Of a DNA stretch of 64,000 bases, positions 46,942 to 57,930 are shown in pieces. The position numbers and the translations under genes are program-made. Position 1 is the stretch's first letter, and each line of letters begins with the position of its first letter. This DNA is from an uncultured Paracoccaceae bacterium (GTDB lineage Bacteria > Pseudomonadota > Alphaproteobacteria > Rhodobacterales > Rhodobacteraceae). Under the pieces are notes generated by a model. It worked only from the letters and a program-made list of their open reading frames with translations, was not told where the DNA came from and searched no databases. The stretch covers positions 434,001 through 498,000 of the forward strand of contig CANMWG010000001.1 in NCBI GenBank assembly GCA_947501555.1, in the 5' to 3' direction.

Positions 46942-48483
46942 ATGTCTGATCATATTTTTATCGGTGGTGGTGGTGAAGCCTACGCGGCCCCTCAGGTTTT
47001 GTTGTTGGACAAGGCAAACCGTCATGGGCTGGTGGCTGGGGCCACGGGGACCGGTAAGACCGTCACACTTCAGATCATGGCTGAAGGCTTTTCGGCAGCG
47101 GGCGTGCCGGTGTTCCTATCGGATGTGAAGGGCGATTTGTCTGGTCTGGCGGCTGCGGGATCTGAAAATTTCAAGCTGCATGAAGCCTTTACTAAACGCG
47201 CCGAAACCATCGGGCTGGATCTGCAATATGACAAATTCCCAGTCACATTTTGGGATTTGTTCGGCAAGCAAGGCCATCCCATCCGGGCGACCGTGGCCGA
47301 AATGGGGCCTTTGTTACTATCACGTCTGATGGAACTCACAGATGTGCAGGAAGGTGTGATGAATGTCGCTTTCCGCGTGGCCGATGAAGAAGGCCTGCCG
47401 CTGCTCGACCTCAAGGATCTACGCGCGCTGTTGGTCTGGGTCGGTCAAAACGCCAAAGAGCTGTCTTTGCAATACGGTAATGTCGCGTCCTCGTCCGTGG
47501 GGGCGATCCAGCGGCAGTTGCTGGTGCTGGAAAACCAAGGTGGCGATGCGTTGTTTGGTGAACCGGCTCTGGAATTAGCTGATATGATGCGGGTTCGTGA
47601 TGGGCGCGGTGACATCAATATTCTAGCCGCAGATCAGTTGATGGGCAGCCCGCGGCTGTATGCGACGTTCCTGTTATGGCTCTTGTCCGAACTGTTCGAA
47701 GAGCTGCCCGAGGTCGGAAACCCCGATAAGCCCAAGCTGGTGTTCTTTTTTGATGAGGCGCATCTGTTGTTTGATGACGCCCCGAAAGCGTTGGTTGATA
47801 AGGTGGAACAAGTCGCCCGTTTGATCCGTTCCAAGGGGGTCGGCGTCTATTTCGTCACCCAAAACCCCGGTGATATCCCCGATGACGTGCTGGGCCAGTT
47901 GGGCAACCGGGTGCAGCATGCGTTGCGGGCCTTTACTGCCAAGGATCGCAAAGAGCTGAAGACCGCTGCTGAAACCTATCGCGATAACCCGGCGTTTGAC
48001 ACTGCCACGGCCATTCAAGAGGTCGGCACAGGCGAGGCTGTGACGTCGTTCCTTGACCCCAAGGGCATCCCAATGGTGGTGGAGCGGACGTTGATCCGCC
48101 CGCCCTCATCGCAATTGGGCCCGATTGATGGCCCGACCCGCAAGGCGATCATGGCGAGCTCAGACATGGCGGGAAAATACGATACCGCCGTGGACCGCGA
48201 AAGCGCGTTTGAGATGCTGGCGAAGCGGGCGGAGGATGCTGCCAAAGCGGCAGAAGCCGCCGAGGCCGAAGAAGAAGCGCTGGAAGAGAAAGAGCGCGAG
48301 TTCAAGGCGGCGCGGCGGTACGACGGGGGCAGCGCTGGCAAATCATCGTCGCGCAGGTCATCCCGTTCATCGGGTGGTGGGTTTGGCAGTGCTCTGGCCA
48401 CGGTGGTGGCCAAGGAACTAAAGGGAACAACAGGACGCCGCATTGTGCGCGGCATTTTCGGGAATTTGTTTAAGGGGAACTGA
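46942..48483 (+). CDS. HerA-like/DUF853 ATPase
   Basis: [44 protein letters not shown]. Confidence 0.85.
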   Translation: MSDHIFIGGGGEAYAAPQVLLLDKANRHGLVAGATGTGKTVTLQIMAEGFSAAGVPVFLSDVKGDLSGLAAAGSENFKLHEAFTKRAETIGLDLQYDKFPVTFWDLFGKQGHPIRATVAEMGPLLLSRLMELTDVQEGVMNVAFRVADEEGLPLLDLKDLRALLVWVGQNAKELSLQYGNVASSSVGAIQRQLLVLENQGGDALFGEPALELADMMRVRDGRGDINILAADQLMGSPRLYATFLLWLLSELFEELPEVGNPDKPKLVFFFDEAHLLFDDAPKALVDKVEQVARLIRSKGVGVYFVTQNPGDIPDDVLGQLGNRVQHALRAFTAKDRKELKTAAETYRDNPAFDTATAIQEVGTGEAVTSFLDPKGIPMVVERTLIRPPSSQLGPIDGPTRKAIMASSDMAGKYDTAVDRESAFEMLAKRAEDAAKAAEAAEAEEEALEEKEREFKAARRYDGGSAGKSSSRRSSRSSGGGFGSALATVVAKELKGTTGRRIVRGIFGNLFKGN

Positions 48484-48630
48484 TGGTGCAGGGCGGTGGT
48501 GCCCTGATTTTCGGTTGCTCTGACCACATATGGTGAGGCTGGTTTGCGGGACTTCTCCGCCGTTCTATCCGTCATTGGCAACTGCTGCTACTACGCTTGG
48601 AAAGTTACCAGGAAGACGTCAAAACGAGTC

Positions 48631-49431
48631 ATGGATATCAGCATTATCATAATTGTAATTGCCGTTGGCCTATTTATTGTTTGTGAGGTGGCTGAGAAGT
48701 TAGATTGGACCACGAGGACCAAGCGGCGGCAAACTCCGACGGTGGACATGAATACCACTAGGACTGGGATCGTTGAAAACTCCCATCCGGGAGTCAAACA
48801 AGCTTCTAGCGTCCGACAGGCAATAGAAAATCCCGTTCCTCAGCCAAATTTCGAACGATTAAAGCACGGCGAAGACGGCTACGAAAATGGGATCGAAGTT
48901 CGGTGGGGAAGACGAACGGATACGCAAGACGACCCTATTTCTGTCTCAGAACCGCATCTGATCGCATTTCTCGAAGTGCATCGCGACTATGCACTTTGGT
49001 ATCAGATCGTGCACTTTGATTTGGCTGGCGGGGTGCTTGAGTGGATCATGTCGCAGCCGGATTGTCCTAACGCCGTCGCCACAGCTTTCTTAAAGGCGGT
49101 GGGCGCATATGACATGTACGGACTAACCGAAGAACCTAAACATAGCGATTATCTGTATCGCGCTTTGAAAGTGATCTCTGAAAGGGACGATCAAGAAGGC
49201 TTCCCTTCTACTACAATGCGTGATCCTGAACCCGGTGAAGGGTGGTTTTTTAGGCATATCGAACCGGTCGATCGCGAGGCCATCTTGCAGAAATGTGAAA
49301 TCGCCGCTCGGGTTCAATTGGACGCGGGCAACATCCCTATATATGCTATACCCCGAAATCTTCTTTCTGTTTCACCTACAGGACCTAGTCTTAGAACTGA
49401 ATACCACGTGGATGACGGTACTGTCGTCTAA
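48631..49431 (+). CDS. Hypothetical membrane-anchored protein
   Basis: MDISIIIIVIAVGLFIVCEVAEKLDW N-terminal TM then soluble domain. Confidence 0.55.
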   Translation: MDISIIIIVIAVGLFIVCEVAEKLDWTTRTKRRQTPTVDMNTTRTGIVENSHPGVKQASSVRQAIENPVPQPNFERLKHGEDGYENGIEVRWGRRTDTQDDPISVSEPHLIAFLEVHRDYALWYQIVHFDLAGGVLEWIMSQPDCPNAVATAFLKAVGAYDMYGLTEEPKHSDYLYRALKVISERDDQEGFPSTTMRDPEPGEGWFFRHIEPVDREAILQKCEIAARVQLDAGNIPIYAIPRNLLSVSPTGPSLRTEYHVDDGTVV

Positions 49432-49579
49432 AGTGCTGTTGGTTGCCAAACCTTGGGTAGTCGCATTCAAAGCCGACATTCTTGTTAATTGCAGCATCGG
49501 TCGCCCTGCGATCATTTCGGACATTCGATCCTTTGATCTCGGTTCTTGGTCCGAATTCGCCATTTCCGGACCCAAAATC

Positions 49580-49620
49580 ACAAAGGCGGGGCGCCGTATC
49601 TTCCGCCGCCCCGCCTTTGT
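49580..49620. terminator. Bidirectional hairpin terminator between convergent genes
   Basis: 14-bp perfect inverted repeat ACAAAGGCGGGGCG...CGCCCCGCCTTTGT. Confidence 0.75.
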
Positions 49621-49621
49621 A

Positions 49622-51427
49622 TCATTCCCCTATCGCAATGCCTTCGCGACGTGGGTCGGCTCCGCCTTGCAGGGTGTTGCCGATGCTGATCGCGTGCAGG
49701 CCGGAGTTCAGACTGCGCACGCTCACCTCATATCCCAGCTCGGCTAAAGGCGCTTCGAAGTCTGCAGCATCGGTGCCTTCTTCAACGTCATAGGTGCCAA
49801 AGCGATTGACCAGATGCGGCATGGCGATGGCTTGTTGCACGTCCATCCCCCAATCAAGATGGGCGATGATCGTCTTGGCCACATAACCGATGATCCGACT
49901 GCCGCCCGGGCTGCCGATGACCAGTACGGGCTGTCCGTCCTGCGTGACGATTGTGGGCGCCATGGAGGATCGGGGCCGTTTGCCGGGCTCGATCCGGTTG
50001 GCAATCGGGTAGCCGTCATTGTGTGTGGCAAAGGAAAAGTCGGTCAGTTCGTTGTTCAGCAGGAAGCCCCGCACGAACAACCGCGATCCGAACCCGTTTT
50101 CAATGGTTGTCGTCATCGATAGCGCGTTGCCGTAGCTGTCGACGATGGAGATATGCGAGGTTGAGGGGAATTCGATGCTGACGTCATCCCCCCAAAGCTG
50201 CGCGTGATCCCATTCGGGGTTGCCGGGTGCGACCTCGGGCAATGCCACAAACCCGTCGGTCCGGTCGCCTTCGATCAGGCCTGCGCGTTCTTCCAGGTAG
50301 AGTGGATCAACCAGCCCTTGTGTGGGCATTGGGACGAAGTCGGTATCGGCCATGTAGCGTCCGCGATCCGCAAAAGCGAGCCGTGACGCATCACCGATCA
50401 GCCGCCACGTCTCGGGATCGGCGGGGTCGTCGAGGTTGAAATTATTCACGATCCCCAGGATCTGCCCGACGGTCAGCGCACCGGAGGAGGGCGGGCCCAT
50501 GCCGCAGACCTCATACGCGCGGTAGACCACGCAGACCGGGTCGCGTTCGATCACGTCATAGAGTGCTAGATCAAGGGTCGAGAGCACGCCGGGGTTGCCT
50601 TCGGCGTTGCGGATCGTGGCGATGATGTCTTCGGCGATTGCCCCGGTGTAGAAGGCGTCGGTGCCGCGTGTTGCGATTTGCCGCAACGTGTCCGCATAGT
50701 CAGGGTTCTGCAGGGTGTCGCCTGCGGCAAGGGCCGTACCCTCTGGGAAGAAATAGGCGGCGGTGGCCGGGAAGCGTTGCAGGCGTTCGGCGTCGCTCGC
50801 GATGGAATTGGCCATGCGGGGCGAAACGGTGAAGCCGTCCTCGGCTAGGGCAATGGCCGGGGCCAAAAGATCGGCCCAGTTGGATCGCCCCCAGCGCCGG
50901 TGGGCGTCTTCCATCAGTTTGGGCGTGCCGGGGGTGCCGACCGATAGGCCCCCGACGACGGCATCAAAGAACGCCAAACGCTCGCCGTTTTCGTCCTGAA
51001 ACAGGGTTGGCGTTGCCGCCAAAGGCGCAGTTTCACGCCCGTCGAGCGTTGTCATCTCGCCTGTGGTCGCGTCGTACCAGACAAGGAAAGCTCCGCCGCC
51101 CAAGCCAGATGATTGCGGCTCAACCAGCCCAAGCACGGCTTGCACAGCGACCATTGCATCCGCAGCCGTGCCGCCATTGGCCAAGACATCCGCCCCGGCT
51201 TCGACCGCAAGCGGGTTCGCCGCCGCAACCATCCAATTGTCTGACACAACAGGTTCGCCGGCCTCTTTCAATGCAAATGCGTTTGCGGCGGCGTCGGTCA
51301 GGTCATCAAAGGTAGACACGCCGGTGTCATCTTCGGGGGCCACGGCATCGGCGGCTTGCTGGGCGGCGCCGGGGGTAACAAGAAACAGGGTTAACACACA
51401 GGATGGGAGCAATTGGCGTAGGGTCAT
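49622..51427 (-). CDS. ggt: Gamma-glutamyltransferase
   Basis: AAANPLAVEAGADVLANGGTAADAMVAVQAVLGLVEPQSSGLGGGAFLVWYD; TSHISIVDSYGNALSMTTTIENGFGS. Confidence 0.93.
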   Translation of the reverse strand: MTLRQLLPSCVLTLFLVTPGAAQQAADAVAPEDDTGVSTFDDLTDAAANAFALKEAGEPVVSDNWMVAAANPLAVEAGADVLANGGTAADAMVAVQAVLGLVEPQSSGLGGGAFLVWYDATTGEMTTLDGRETAPLAATPTLFQDENGERLAFFDAVVGGLSVGTPGTPKLMEDAHRRWGRSNWADLLAPAIALAEDGFTVSPRMANSIASDAERLQRFPATAAYFFPEGTALAAGDTLQNPDYADTLRQIATRGTDAFYTGAIAEDIIATIRNAEGNPGVLSTLDLALYDVIERDPVCVVYRAYEVCGMGPPSSGALTVGQILGIVNNFNLDDPADPETWRLIGDASRLAFADRGRYMADTDFVPMPTQGLVDPLYLEERAGLIEGDRTDGFVALPEVAPGNPEWDHAQLWGDDVSIEFPSTSHISIVDSYGNALSMTTTIENGFGSRLFVRGFLLNNELTDFSFATHNDGYPIANRIEPGKRPRSSMAPTIVTQDGQPVLVIGSPGGSRIIGYVAKTIIAHLDWGMDVQQAIAMPHLVNRFGTYDVEEGTDAADFEAPLAELGYEVSVRSLNSGLHAISIGNTLQGGADPRREGIAIGE

Positions 51428-51489
51428 GATCGTCCTCATGTCTGGAGTGAATGGGACGAGCATCGACCGCCATCATGAGAGATACAACC

Positions 51490-52791
51490 CTAGAGTTTGC
51501 GGATTTTGATTGTTGCGATCCGGTTTTCTTCTTTGCTGAGAACCTCAAAACGGAATCCATGGAATGAAAAGACTTGGCCTTCAACTGGGATCATCTGTGC
51601 CTCGTGGATGACCAGCCCCGCGACGGTGTTTGCCTCATCATCGGGCAGAGACCAATCATGGGCGCGGTTGAGATCGCGGATCGTCATGACACCATCGACG
51701 ATATAGGCCCCATCCGCAGTTGCTGCGATCTGTGCTTCTTCGTGATCGTCAAATTCATCGGCGATTTCTCCGACGATTTCTTCCAGGATGTCTTCGAGCG
51801 TGATCAGGCCTTGCAGTGCGCCGTATTCATCGACCACGAGGGCGAAGTGTGTCTTGCGTTTGAGAAAGGTGCGCATCTGGTCGTCAAGGGTTGTCGTCTC
51901 GGGCACAAAATACGCGGGCATCGCCACTTTCATGACGTCGAAGGCGGCCAGACCTTGCGCGTTTTCAACATCGCCACCCAGCAGTTTATGCATCGCACGC
52001 AACAGGTCTTTTGCGTGGATGACGCCGACGATGTTTTCTGGTTCGTCCTGATAAAGCGGCAGGCGCGTGTACGGACTCGTTAGGATTTGCGACAGAATGT
52101 CCTGTGGGGGCAGGGCGGCATCGACCATTTCAATGCCGGACCGGTGCAACATGATTTCTTCGACCGCGCGTTCGTTGAGATCAAGTGCCCCAAGGATACG
52201 GTCGCGGTCTTCCTTTTCTACGATCCCTTCGGAGTGGCCCAATTGCAAGGCTCCTGCGATTTCTTCACGCACTGCAAGGATGTTGCTGTCAGGGTCGGTC
52301 CGAACGCCAAAGATATACAGAACCCCGCGCACGAGGTAGCGCACAGCGGAGACCAAAGGCGAAAATATTTGGACGATTAGTCCGATGGGGCCCGCCACGC
52401 GCGAGGCAACAGTCTCAGGGTAGGTGATAGCAAGTGTTTTGGGCAAGACTTCCGCAAAGATCAGAACCAGCAGGGTCATGATCAAGGTTGCGGCGGCCAC
52501 GCCGTTTTGCCCAAATATCTTTGTCAGTACCGCGGTCGCCAAGGATGTGGCCAAAATGTTGACGACATTATTTCCCAGCAGCACCGACCCAATGAGGCGT
52601 TCGTTGTCTTCCGTCACCTTCAGGGCGCGTTCGGCGCCTTTGGATCCTTTGTCGGCGTTTGAGCGCAGTTTGCCACGCGAGGCGGCAGTCAGCGCTGTTT
52701 CTGACCCCGAAAAGAAGGCCGAGAGAACAAGAAGGATCAAAATAGCGCCGGAGGTTACCCAAAATGCGGCGTCGAGAGGGGCGGTTTCCAT
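51490..52791 (-). CDS. HlyC/CorC family CBS-domain transporter-associated protein
   Basis: DUF21 TM region, FSGSETALTAASRGKL; CBS pair; EYGALQGLITLEDILEEIVGEIADEFD. Confidence 0.92.
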   Translation of the reverse strand: METAPLDAAFWVTSGAILILLVLSAFFSGSETALTAASRGKLRSNADKGSKGAERALKVTEDNERLIGSVLLGNNVVNILATSLATAVLTKIFGQNGVAAATLIMTLLVLIFAEVLPKTLAITYPETVASRVAGPIGLIVQIFSPLVSAVRYLVRGVLYIFGVRTDPDSNILAVREEIAGALQLGHSEGIVEKEDRDRILGALDLNERAVEEIMLHRSGIEMVDAALPPQDILSQILTSPYTRLPLYQDEPENIVGVIHAKDLLRAMHKLLGGDVENAQGLAAFDVMKVAMPAYFVPETTTLDDQMRTFLKRKTHFALVVDEYGALQGLITLEDILEEIVGEIADEFDDHEEAQIAATADGAYIVDGVMTIRDLNRAHDWSLPDDEANTVAGLVIHEAQMIPVEGQVFSFHGFRFEVLSKEENRIATIKIRKL

Positions 52792-52844
52792 GTGGTGCTT
52801 TCAGGCAAATATCGTAGCTGTTATGGCGATTTGGCGGGGCCGCT

Positions 52845-53786
52845 TCAAGTCTTGCCAGCTTTGGCAAGCGGATGATGTTCCAAAACCAGCTCTTTGAGCC
52901 GTTCGTCCAGCACATGTGTGTAGATTTCGGTCGTGGCAACATCTGCATGGCCCAGCATTGTCTGGATCGAGCGCAGATCGGCCCCGCCCGCCAACAAATG
53001 GGTGGCAAAGGCGTGGCGCAAAGTGTGCGGTGTGACTTTGGTCGGCGAGACGCCGCCTGCAACGGCAAATTCCTTGATCAGACCGAAGAACCGATGCCGG
53101 GTCAGATGACCGTGCTTGCCATGCGACGGGAACAGAAACTTGGACGCAGGTTTGCCCGCCTTCACGGCAACGGCTTCGATTTGGTCACGCGCCTCAAGAT
53201 ACACGGTCAAAGCTTCACGCGCCGGTGGGGACAGGGGCACCAGCCGTTCTTTGCCGCCTTTGCCGCGCACGAGCAGCATGCGTGGATCGCCCCGTGCAGC
53301 CGACACGGGCAGGCTGACCAATTCGGTCACGCGCATGCCTGTGGCGTAAAGAAGTTCCATCAAGCAAGAGTTACGCAATGCCTCTTTGGGTGAGCTGCGC
53401 GCAGCGTCCAAAAGCCGGTCAACTTCGGTGATATCCAGTGTTTTGGGGAGCCGTTTTTCGCGGCCCGGCCCCTTGATTTGAACGGCCGGGTTTTCAGCCC
53501 GCCAGCCTTCTTCAAATGCAAAGCGATACAGCTGTTTGATTGCGGACAGTCTACGCGCGCGGGTGGAATTGGCCAAACCCTCGGCTTCGCAATCGATCAG
53601 GTAGCCTTCGACATGATCACGGGATGCGGTGGCAAAATGTAACGACTTGTCTGACAGCCATTCCGCGAAATTCTGCAAGTCACGGGCATAGGCCAGCTGC
53701 GTGTTTGTTGCGGCGTCCAGTTCAGCGGCTTGGGCTTCCAGAAAAACCTGAATCCATCGGGCCATCGGTTGGTCGTTCCGGGTCAC
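52845..53786 (-). CDS. xerD: Tyrosine recombinase XerD-like
   Basis: LLYATGMRVTELVSLP; TPHTLRHAFATHLLAGGADLRSIQTMLGHADVATTEIYTHV. Confidence 0.85.
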   Translation of the reverse strand: MTRNDQPMARWIQVFLEAQAAELDAATNTQLAYARDLQNFAEWLSDKSLHFATASRDHVEGYLIDCEAEGLANSTRARRLSAIKQLYRFAFEEGWRAENPAVQIKGPGREKRLPKTLDITEVDRLLDAARSSPKEALRNSCLMELLYATGMRVTELVSLPVSAARGDPRMLLVRGKGGKERLVPLSPPAREALTVYLEARDQIEAVAVKAGKPASKFLFPSHGKHGHLTRHRFFGLIKEFAVAGGVSPTKVTPHTLRHAFATHLLAGGADLRSIQTMLGHADVATTEIYTHVLDERLKELVLEHHPLAKAGKT

Positions 53787-55411
53787 GCCGCCCGGTCCAA
53801 GATCATCAGTTGTAATGCGGCACGTCGGGCCACGTCTTCTAGTCCAACCGAGCGCATCAGCGCCAAGGACTGCGTGACCGAGCGCAGATCACCTACATAG
53901 CCTTCGTTGAACTGTGCGATGGCGCGCAGTAATGCCTCACCCAATTTGCCATCAGCCACCAGAATGTGCATCGCAGGAGAGGGCAACGCACGATCAAATG
54001 CGGTTTGCACGGCGATCTCTTGTGCGGATGTCGCAGCGACCTGTTGTGGGAAACCACGGGCCAAAGCGATCAGGAAAGGATCAAAGCCAAGATCGGCCTC
54101 GGCTGCGGCCAAAGCAACGGATTCGTAATCTGGTGACAGCAGACCAGCCTGAAACGCGATCTCAGCGGCCTCGCCGCGCAACGGCAGCTCTTGCAGGGCG
54201 GCGCTGTAAAGCTTGGCGAATTGCACTTCAGTGCGGGCATCAATCATCGCGGCCCAAACGGCGGGCAGGGTGTTTGTGACGGCCGACGGGTCGCGTGCAC
54301 TGATGGCTATGTCGAAACGTTGGAAGGCCTCAGCCCTGTCCCATACGCCACCAGAGGCTGCCGGTGTACGTGCCGTATAGACGCTTTGTAGCACGTTCTC
54401 GGAGATTGATCCAAAGCGCGACAGACGCTCTGCAGCTTCAATCTGTGACTTCCAGGCCGTAGTTGACCGCAAATCGGCATGCGAGAAGGCCAGTGGAAGA
54501 TTGGCGGTAATCAGCGGCTCTCCGATGGCTTCATGCATGCGGAAAAACAGGGGAGTGATGCGATCGGGTTGATCCAGTGGATCTTCGCCTTCAAACAATT
54601 CGGGGTCAAGAAACCGGGCCAAAAGCAGGTCTTCTTGTTCGGTGATATCCCCCAAGGCGCGGTGCGTGTTCAACGTCAATGCTGCAGCGGGCCAGTTGCC
54701 GTTGCGCGCAAGGCAAAATATCCGCGCGGGATAGGTCGGGGCAACAGAGGGCTTGTCGCCCATCACGTTACAGACCACATCTTCGGTGCCTGTCAGCAAA
54801 GCCACGTCAAACCAACGGCGAAACAAGGGAACAGTGTCGGGTTCTGCCTGTTCGATAAGGGATTGGGCAGGCTCAAGCGCACCAAGATCAAGCAGCTTGT
54901 CAACCCGGGCCAGGAACAATGCGCCTTCACTATTGGCACCTAAGGGGGCGTCTGCCTCTGCCAGCATCAGAACTTTCAAGAAATCCTGGATGGCGGGCAG
55001 GGTTTCAACCCGTTCGGCACGTACCAATTCCACAAGGGTTGGTTCACTGCTTTGCGCCCATATTGTGCGAGGCAGGCCGGTGACCTCTGGGGGAAGAAGG
55101 CCCACGGGGTCTTTGGATGGACGATCAAGCGGGGTGACGGTGACCCGTGGCGTTGCGGCTGTCCCTGCAATGGCGGGTTCGACGACGCGCGAAGGTTCCG
55201 CACTCTCTGATAGCCAATCAATGGCTGACAATGGCGCGTCGTCCTGCGCAAGGCCCATGGTGCCTGCTGTGCAAAGCACGGCGGCGAGCGGGCTAATTCG
55301 TGTCCAATGTAACAGGGCTCGTAACCTCTTGGGACGGTGCTGCAAAATCAGCAGGGAAAAACACAGGGCCCACGTAAGCGTAAACCACCAACCCGGCTGC
55401 CGCCAGGACAA
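53783..55411 (-). CDS. Hypothetical protein with N-terminal membrane segments, possibly exported
   Basis: Long ORF with hydrophobic N-terminus; ATGA overlap into xerD. Confidence 0.65.
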   Translation of the reverse strand: MSWRQPGWWFTLTWALCFSLLILQHRPKRLRALLHWTRISPLAAVLCTAGTMGLAQDDAPLSAIDWLSESAEPSRVVEPAIAGTAATPRVTVTPLDRPSKDPVGLLPPEVTGLPRTIWAQSSEPTLVELVRAERVETLPAIQDFLKVLMLAEADAPLGANSEGALFLARVDKLLDLGALEPAQSLIEQAEPDTVPLFRRWFDVALLTGTEDVVCNVMGDKPSVAPTYPARIFCLARNGNWPAAALTLNTHRALGDITEQEDLLLARFLDPELFEGEDPLDQPDRITPLFFRMHEAIGEPLITANLPLAFSHADLRSTTAWKSQIEAAERLSRFGSISENVLQSVYTARTPAASGGVWDRAEAFQRFDIAISARDPSAVTNTLPAVWAAMIDARTEVQFAKLYSAALQELPLRGEAAEIAFQAGLLSPDYESVALAAAEADLGFDPFLIALARGFPQQVAATSAQEIAVQTAFDRALPSPAMHILVADGKLGEALLRAIAQFNEGYVGDLRSVTQSLALMRSVGLEDVARRAALQLMILDRAA

Positions 55412-55556
55412 CTAAAAACAACACTGCCTTGATCAGACGCCACATGATCTGCTCCGAACTCTGAACTATGCCTCAATATGTGGTCTAAATGCCACTTTTG
55501 TAAGTCTTTATATATGGCCTTTTGCGCAAGATCACGGCATTCATTCATAAATTTTT

Positions 55557-56156
55557 GTGTTCGGCATCTTAGGGCCGAATTTAAGGGGCCAAAAAGTGGG
55601 TGAGGAGCTGCGATATCAACTCAAGAGCACGGTCGTGCTGGTGGGTATGATGGGGTCGGGGAAAACGGCGATTGGCAGGGCTTTGGCCGCCAAGTTGGAC
55701 GTGCCCTTTGTCGATAGTGATAGCGCCATCGAAGAAGCGGCGGCTTTGTCGATCGCGGAAATATTCCGGCGATATGGTGAGGCATTCTTTCGCGAGCGCG
55801 AAACAGCAGTACTGCGCCGCTTGCTCTCTGGTCCAGCGGGCATTGTGTCGACGGGAGGCGGTGCATTTCTCGCCGAGGAAAACCGCGCGGCGATTGCAGA
55901 CATGGGTGTTGCCGTTTGGCTGGACGCCGATCTGGAGACATTATGGGAACGGGTCCGCCATAAGGATACGCGTCCTTTGTTGCGCACAGAGAATCCCAAA
56001 GCAACACTCAGGACCATTTTCAAAGAACGCACACCCATCTATGCCAAGGCGGGCTTGCGCATCCCTGTCGTCGAAACGGCGAGCATCGAAGAAACAACCC
56101 TGACGGTCATCGATAAATTGGCCACGCGTCCCGACCTTTTGGAGCCACTGTTATGA
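55557..56156 (+). CDS. aroK: Shikimate kinase
   Basis: VVLVGMMGSGKTAIGRALAAKLDVPFVDSDSAIEE; followed by aroB. Confidence 0.93.
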   Translation: MFGILGPNLRGQKVGEELRYQLKSTVVLVGMMGSGKTAIGRALAAKLDVPFVDSDSAIEEAAALSIAEIFRRYGEAFFRERETAVLRRLLSGPAGIVSTGGGAFLAEENRAAIADMGVAVWLDADLETLWERVRHKDTRPLLRTENPKATLRTIFKERTPIYAKAGLRIPVVETASIEETTLTVIDKLATRPDLLEPLL

Positions 56157-57265
56157 CAGCCAAAGTCCATGTTGATCTACCCGGACGCGCTTACGACATC
56201 ATGATCGCCCCTGATCTGCTTGTACAAGCCGGTGACCTTATTGCGCCCTTGGGTGGGCGTAAGAACGTCTGCATTTTGACTGATGAAAACGTGGCGGGCC
56301 TGCATTTGCAGGCCTTGCAGGATGCCTTGAGGCAAGCGGGGATTGCATCGGAGGCATTGGCGCTGCCGCCCGGCGAGGGCACCAAATGCTGGGCACAGCT
56401 GGAACGGTCGGTCGAGTGGTTGCTCAGCCAAAAAGTTGAACGTGGCGACGTTGTGATTGCATTTGGCGGCGGTGTCATTGGCGATTTGGCGGGGTTTGCC
56501 GCAGCGATTTTGCGTCGTGGGGTGCGCTTTGTGCAAATCCCCACTAGCCTTTTGGCGCAAGTCGACAGTTCGGTGGGCGGCAAGACTGGGATCAACTCTC
56601 CTAGCGGCAAGAACCTGATTGGCGCGTTTCATCAGCCTAGCCTTGTGTTGGCGGATACAGCCTTGCTGGGGACACTGACGTCGCGCGATTTTCTGGCGGG
56701 TTACGGCGAAGTTGTTAAATACGGGCTGCTCGGGGACGCAGATTTCTTTGAGTGGCTTGAGGCAGAAGGACCTGCTTTGGCCGCGGGGGACACGGATGCG
56801 CGTGTGCGTGCTGTAACACGGTCCTGTCAGATGAAGGCTGACATTGTACAACGCGATGAGACCGAACAGGGGGACCGTGCCTTACTGAACCTTGGCCATA
56901 CCTTTTGTCATGCGTTGGAGGCAGCGACGGGATATTCAGATCGGCTCTTGCATGGTGAAGGGGTTGCGATCGGTTGTGCGTTGGCGTTCGAGCTGTCGGC
57001 CCGAATGGGGCTTTGCAGTCAAGAGGAGCCAAGCCGCGTGCGTGCGCATTTGCGCGACATGGGGATGAAGGTGGATATGGCCGACATTGCTGGGGATTTA
57101 CCCGATGCAGAAGGGCTGCTGGCCTTGATGGGGCAGGACAAAAAAGTGCTCGATGGCAAGCTACGCTTTGTTCTGGCGCGCGCGATTGGGGATGCGTTTA
57201 TGACAGGCGACGTGCCAAGTGATATGGTTCTGGGCGTTTTGAACGATGCGTTGGCGCAGCGTTAA
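56153..57265 (+). CDS. aroB: 3-dehydroquinate synthase
   Basis: GGGVIGDLAGFAAAILRRGVRFVQIPTSLLAQVDSSVGGKTGINSPSGKNLIGAF. Confidence 0.96.
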   Translation: MTAKVHVDLPGRAYDIMIAPDLLVQAGDLIAPLGGRKNVCILTDENVAGLHLQALQDALRQAGIASEALALPPGEGTKCWAQLERSVEWLLSQKVERGDVVIAFGGGVIGDLAGFAAAILRRGVRFVQIPTSLLAQVDSSVGGKTGINSPSGKNLIGAFHQPSLVLADTALLGTLTSRDFLAGYGEVVKYGLLGDADFFEWLEAEGPALAAGDTDARVRAVTRSCQMKADIVQRDETEQGDRALLNLGHTFCHALEAATGYSDRLLHGEGVAIGCALAFELSARMGLCSQEEPSRVRAHLRDMGMKVDMADIAGDLPDAEGLLALMGQDKKVLDGKLRFVLARAIGDAFMTGDVPSDMVLGVLNDALAQR

Positions 57266-57576
57266 GGCACCATGCCTTCAAACAGATCGATATTGTGGCG
57301 GCGAACAAAGCGCAGAAACAGGGGAATTTCCATAAGCAGCATCGTTGCAACGGTAAATACGATCCAATTTGTATGAAAAAATAACAGTTCAAATTTTGTC
57401 CCCGTTCCCCAAAACAGGGCGCCTGTGACAGTCAGTGCAATTGCCGAAAGAACCACGTCAATCGACATGATCCGATCCAACGTTTTGTCGTCGAGACTAG
57501 GGTAGATGCCGAAATATGCGATCAAAACAATGACGCTGTTCAAGATTAAGATCTGAATTTCAGGTGTGACGTCCAT
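57262..57576 (-). CDS. Small integral membrane protein
   Basis: Three predicted TM stretches in MDVTPEIQILILNSVIVLIAYFG... Confidence 0.5.
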   Translation of the reverse strand: MDVTPEIQILILNSVIVLIAYFGIYPSLDDKTLDRIMSIDVVLSAIALTVTGALFWGTGTKFELLFFHTNWIVFTVATMLLMEIPLFLRFVRRHNIDLFEGMVP

Positions 57577-57930
57577 GTGAACTTGAGCCAGGGTTAAGAA
57601 AATTTTTGCTAAATTAACTATAAACGACAAAAGTTGACAAAATGATAAATTGTCACTCCCATATATTTGTAGAAAGTTGACTGGTCCTAACATTGCGCAT
57701 CGCAAGGCTTAGTCGATCCGCAATGGAGGCACTTTGGTCCGCTAACAAAATTCCACAGTTTGCGGCGCAACATTGACGTGTTCGCATATCATCAATGTCC
57801 AACATAGCACGGAGGTAGGTGTCACCTCCATTTATGGCCGCAAAGACCACTGCTTCTGCTCGCCGTTGATGCGTGCTAAATGTTGCGTTGTGCCACTGTC
57901 ATCGTCGTTCACCATGCATCACATGGGTAC

